Shown here piece by piece: positions 61,701 to 64,000 of a stretch of 64,000 nt of DNA. The first letter of the stretch is position 1. Every line of letters starts with the position of its first letter. The notes below the pieces were generated by a model, which was not told the DNA's origin, searched no databases, and was given only the letters and a program-made list of their open reading frames with translations. The position numbers were made by a program, and so were the translations under genes. The stretch lies in NCBI GenBank assembly GCA_002381805.1, contig DFXZ01000010.1, positions 124,001 through 188,000 of the forward strand, in the 5' to 3' direction. This DNA is from Bdellovibrio sp. UBA4095. Its GTDB lineage: Bacteria > Bdellovibrionota > Bdellovibrionia > Bdellovibrionales > Bdellovibrionaceae.

Positions 61701-63059
61701 ATGGCTGCAACTCGAGTTTTTTCTCTACTGATTGTGGATGATGATCCTTTGATTCATCAATCTCTGAAAATGACTCTTCCTACCCATTGGAAGGTGTTTT
61801 CAGCGCCGACTTTGCAAGCCATTCAATACGAACGTTTTTATCATGCGGCATTTGTGGACATGCATTTGGAGCCTGGCCAAAAGAAGCCTCAAGGTCCCGA
61901 AGTTATAGAAAACTTGCTGAAACACAATAGCCAGCTTGAGGTCGTTGCGATGTCGGGGGATCTGAGTCGGCCCTTGATGGAAAGCTGCCTGAAAGCGGGA
62001 GCTCAGCGTTTCTTGGCGAAACCGCTGATGCCTGAAGAAATCTTGCTTGTTTTGGAAAAAATTGAAGCGCTCTGGGACCTGCGCAGTATAGATCCAAATG
62101 CCAACCGCCGTTCCACTCGCTGGGTGGGTGATTCCGAAGCTTCGCAAAAAATCAAAAAACGTTTGGCAGAACTCAAAGGTGAAACCAGTCCGGTCTTGAT
62201 TGAGGGCGAAACTGGTTGCGGAAAAGAAGTCGTCGCACGCCTGCTGCATGAACAAGAAGGTGACCGCCCTTTTATTGCCGTGAACCTTGCGAGCATTCCA
62301 GAAAATCTTTTTGAATCAGAATTCTTCGGCCACGTTAAAGGCGCCTTCACGGGGGCCGACCAAAACAAAATGGGTCTAACTGAAGCAGCCAATGGTGGGG
62401 ATCTTTTTCTTGATGAAATTGAAGCCATGCCACTCTCTCAGCAAGCCAAGCTTTTAAGATTCCTGGAAAGCGGCGAAGTACGCAGAGTAGGTGCTAAAGA
62501 AAGTATTCACGTGAAAACACGCGTGATTGCTGCCAGCAACCGCTCTTTGGAAAAAATGGTGGCTGAGGGTACTTTCCGTGAGGACCTTCTTTATCGTTTG
62601 AACTCTCAACATCTACGTTTGCCGCATCTGCGCGAGCGACTCGACGATATTGACGAACTTGCCAAACATTTTCTGGCGGCAGAACGACCCCGCCGGAATA
62701 AATCTTTTTCTGATGACGGCATTGCTGCTTTGAAAAAGTACAACTGGCCTGGAAATGTTCGCGAGCTGAAACGCGTTTGCGAACAGCTCAGTTTAACTTC
62801 ACCTTTGCCTTTTATTAGAGAAGTCGACGTCGCCACCTGGTTAAAACCAAATACCAGCTTGCCACAGACGCCGTCTTATACAGTCATAGATTTTAATAAA
62901 GGTCTGAACCTTTTAGTGGAAGAATTTGAAGCCCATGTCTTACGCTCTTGCCTGAAGCAAGCCGAAGATATTGAGCAGGCAGCAAAAATCCTGCAAATTT
63001 CTCGCTCTAATCTCTACAAAAAAATTAAGGACTACAAGCTCGATGAGGAGCCTTCATGA
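61701..63059 (+). CDS. Sigma-54-dependent response regulator (NtrC family)
   Basis: A 452-residue regulator: receiver domain (LLIVDDDPLIHQSLK, phospho-acceptor Asp in AFVDMHLEP), then an AAA+ sigma-54 activation domain from about residue 140 with Walker A EGETGCGKE, GAFTGAD loop and Walker B GGDLFLDEIEAM, and a Fis-type helix-turn-helix (AAKILQISRSNLYKKIKDYKL) at the end. The kinase partner is not adjacent. ATG 61701 is chosen; GTG 61674 is possible. Overlaps the CdsA-like gene by four bases (ATGA). It controls sigma-54 promoters of unknown function. Confidence 0.93.
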   Translation: MAATRVFSLLIVDDDPLIHQSLKMTLPTHWKVFSAPTLQAIQYERFYHAAFVDMHLEPGQKKPQGPEVIENLLKHNSQLEVVAMSGDLSRPLMESCLKAGAQRFLAKPLMPEEILLVLEKIEALWDLRSIDPNANRRSTRWVGDSEASQKIKKRLAELKGETSPVLIEGETGCGKEVVARLLHEQEGDRPFIAVNLASIPENLFESEFFGHVKGAFTGADQNKMGLTEAANGGDLFLDEIEAMPLSQQAKLLRFLESGEVRRVGAKESIHVKTRVIAASNRSLEKMVAEGTFREDLLYRLNSQHLRLPHLRERLDDIDELAKHFLAAERPRRNKSFSDDGIAALKKYNWPGNVRELKRVCEQLSLTSPLPFIREVDVATWLKPNTSLPQTPSYTVIDFNKGLNLLVEEFEAHVLRSCLKQAEDIEQAAKILQISRSNLYKKIKDYKLDEEPS

Positions 63060-64000
63060 TCGACTTTGATTTCAGTCTTCCCTTACGTATCGCTATGCCG
63101 ACGGCTTGGGAAAGTCCTATTTACCGCCAAACCGTTCTTATTGTTCTGTCGATCATTTTTGGATCTGCAGCGATCGTCTTCTTTTTCCGTAAGAAGAACT
63201 ATTACTTCGTACAGTCTTGGGCCAGTATCAAATCCTGGCTGATCGTAGCGCCTGCTCTATTTGTATTGATGGGGCTTCCAGAACCTTGGCCACTTGTGGT
63301 TCTGACTGTTTTGGCAATCCTTGGAGCCAAGGTTTTCTTCCAGATTATGGGAATGTTTCATCGCAGTCATTTCGTGATGATCTGTTATGCCGGCATTATC
63401 GGACTGGGCATTTGTACCTGGTCTGATCGCCTGGATATTTACAATGCCATGCCAATGATGGTTTTGGGTGTAACGTGCTTGGTCCCTTTAGTTCGTAATT
63501 CCTATAAACGCATGATTCAGTACATTTCTCTGACTCTTCTTGCCTTTATATTTCTGGGCTGGTCATTCATGCATTTGGGTCTGATCATGAAGTTCCCAAA
63601 TGGTGTCTTCCAGATGATGTATCTAATTATTTTGACGGAATTCTGTGACAATACGAATTTAGCTGTCAGTCGCTACATCGGTGGTTGGAAGCTTTTCCCG
63701 GGAATCAATCCCCGCAGAACTGTGGGCAGTACGTTGGTTTCTGCGCTTTTGACAGTGTTCCTGGCTGGATCTATGAGGTTCCTACTTCCTGATGGCTCAG
63801 ATAAATACTGGCTGGCTGCGGGGTTGGTCGCCTCTTTGGGCGGCTTCGTCGGCGACCTCGTAATGACAGTTGTGCGCCGAGATGCCGGCATGAAAACAGT
63901 GGGACCTTTCATCATCGGCCGAGGTGACTTCCTTCACCGCATGGATCGTCTGATTTTTGTGGCTCCGATTTATTATTATGTGATGACGGTCATTCTATGA
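63056..64000 (+). CDS. Phosphatidate cytidylyltransferase-like membrane protein (CdsA family)
   Basis: A 314-residue protein with about eight membrane helices. The C-terminal CdsA signature is LGGFVGDLVMTVVRRDAGMKTVGPFIIGRGDFLHRMDRLIFVAP, with the S...GD...K/R-(R/D)..G.K.........GHGG..DR.D pattern only partly kept (DLVMTVVRR, GRGDFLHRMDR). The CTP:phosphatidate cytidylyltransferase reaction makes CDP-diacylglycerol. The GHGG motif is replaced by GRGDFL, so a different alcohol or reduced activity is possible. The gene is coupled to the response regulator (ATGA overlap) and ends exactly at the window end. Confidence 0.85.
   Translation: MIDFDFSLPLRIAMPTAWESPIYRQTVLIVLSIIFGSAAIVFFFRKKNYYFVQSWASIKSWLIVAPALFVLMGLPEPWPLVVLTVLAILGAKVFFQIMGMFHRSHFVMICYAGIIGLGICTWSDRLDIYNAMPMMVLGVTCLVPLVRNSYKRMIQYISLTLLAFIFLGWSFMHLGLIMKFPNGVFQMMYLIILTEFCDNTNLAVSRYIGGWKLFPGINPRRTVGSTLVSALLTVFLAGSMRFLLPDGSDKYWLAAGLVASLGGFVGDLVMTVVRRDAGMKTVGPFIIGRGDFLHRMDRLIFVAPIYYYVMTVIL

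Overview
The window looks like chromosomal DNA of a Bdellovibrio-like predatory or saprophytic deltaproteobacterium (Bdellovibrionota). The evidence is indirect: an archaeal-type topoisomerase VI gene pair, many secreted nucleases and proteases, a lipoprotein with an LFQNC-type lipobox, several large hybrid sensor kinases, an HNH protein of a type I recall from Bdellovibrio, and moderate GC content. No rRNA, tRNA, CRISPR array or insertion sequence was recognised. Genes are tightly packed; the only gene-free stretch over 300 bases is 53034-53451.

Layout. 1-5000: a minus-strand run with a secreted zinc protease, a secreted PD-(D/E)XK-like nuclease, a YbaN-like membrane protein and the start of the RadD helicase, preceded by a GH13 alpha-glucosidase and a Cys-rich secreted protein. 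5081-11058: a WHy/LEA lipoprotein, a four-PAS hybrid kinase, a secreted endonuclease I and an MscS channel. 11065-23788: a probable stress island with fused trehalose-phosphate synthase/phosphatase, a divergent GH15 enzyme, a formaldehyde-dehydrogenase-like MDR enzyme, SRPBCC and MFS proteins, a Gfo/Idh oxidoreductase, four very small or disordered proteins (one with an ESFPASD motif, one with a His-rich tail) and a MASE1-CHASE hybrid kinase. 24045-29532: an iron operon (Fe(III)-binding protein, imelysin, TonB-dependent receptor, membrane di-iron hydroxylase). 29515-39356: thiol peroxidase, a secreted protein, an ABC1 kinase, an MsbA-like exporter, an NAPE-PLD-like lipoprotein, a GT39-like transferase, a beta-propeller lipoprotein and TonB.

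39540-51024 is the most unusual part: topoisomerase VI A and B, a small HNH nuclease, then a plus-strand series (cyclic-nucleotide-binding/zinc-ribbon protein behind a flagellar-type promoter, PilZ protein, membrane Nudix-like protein, a membrane protein with 14 CxxC motifs, an unknown membrane-anchored protein). This runs into a convergent operon encoding a second-type AAA+ ATPase, a ClpX-like AAA+ ATPase without recognisable ClpP-docking and zinc domains, and a small Ala-rich protein. 51227-54435 is an AT-rich islet with a BrnT/BrnA toxin-antitoxin pair, small unknown membrane and secreted proteins, a possible toxin remnant and an HNH endonuclease.

54512-64000 returns to core genes: an LTA-synthase-like sulfatase-fold enzyme, BolA and monothiol glutaredoxin, a GlcD-like oxidase, HflX, SerA, a sigma-54 response regulator and a CdsA-like cytidylyltransferase. 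Best candidates for something undescribed are the two-AAA+ operon with its convergent CxxC-array neighbour, and the small disordered proteins of the stress island.
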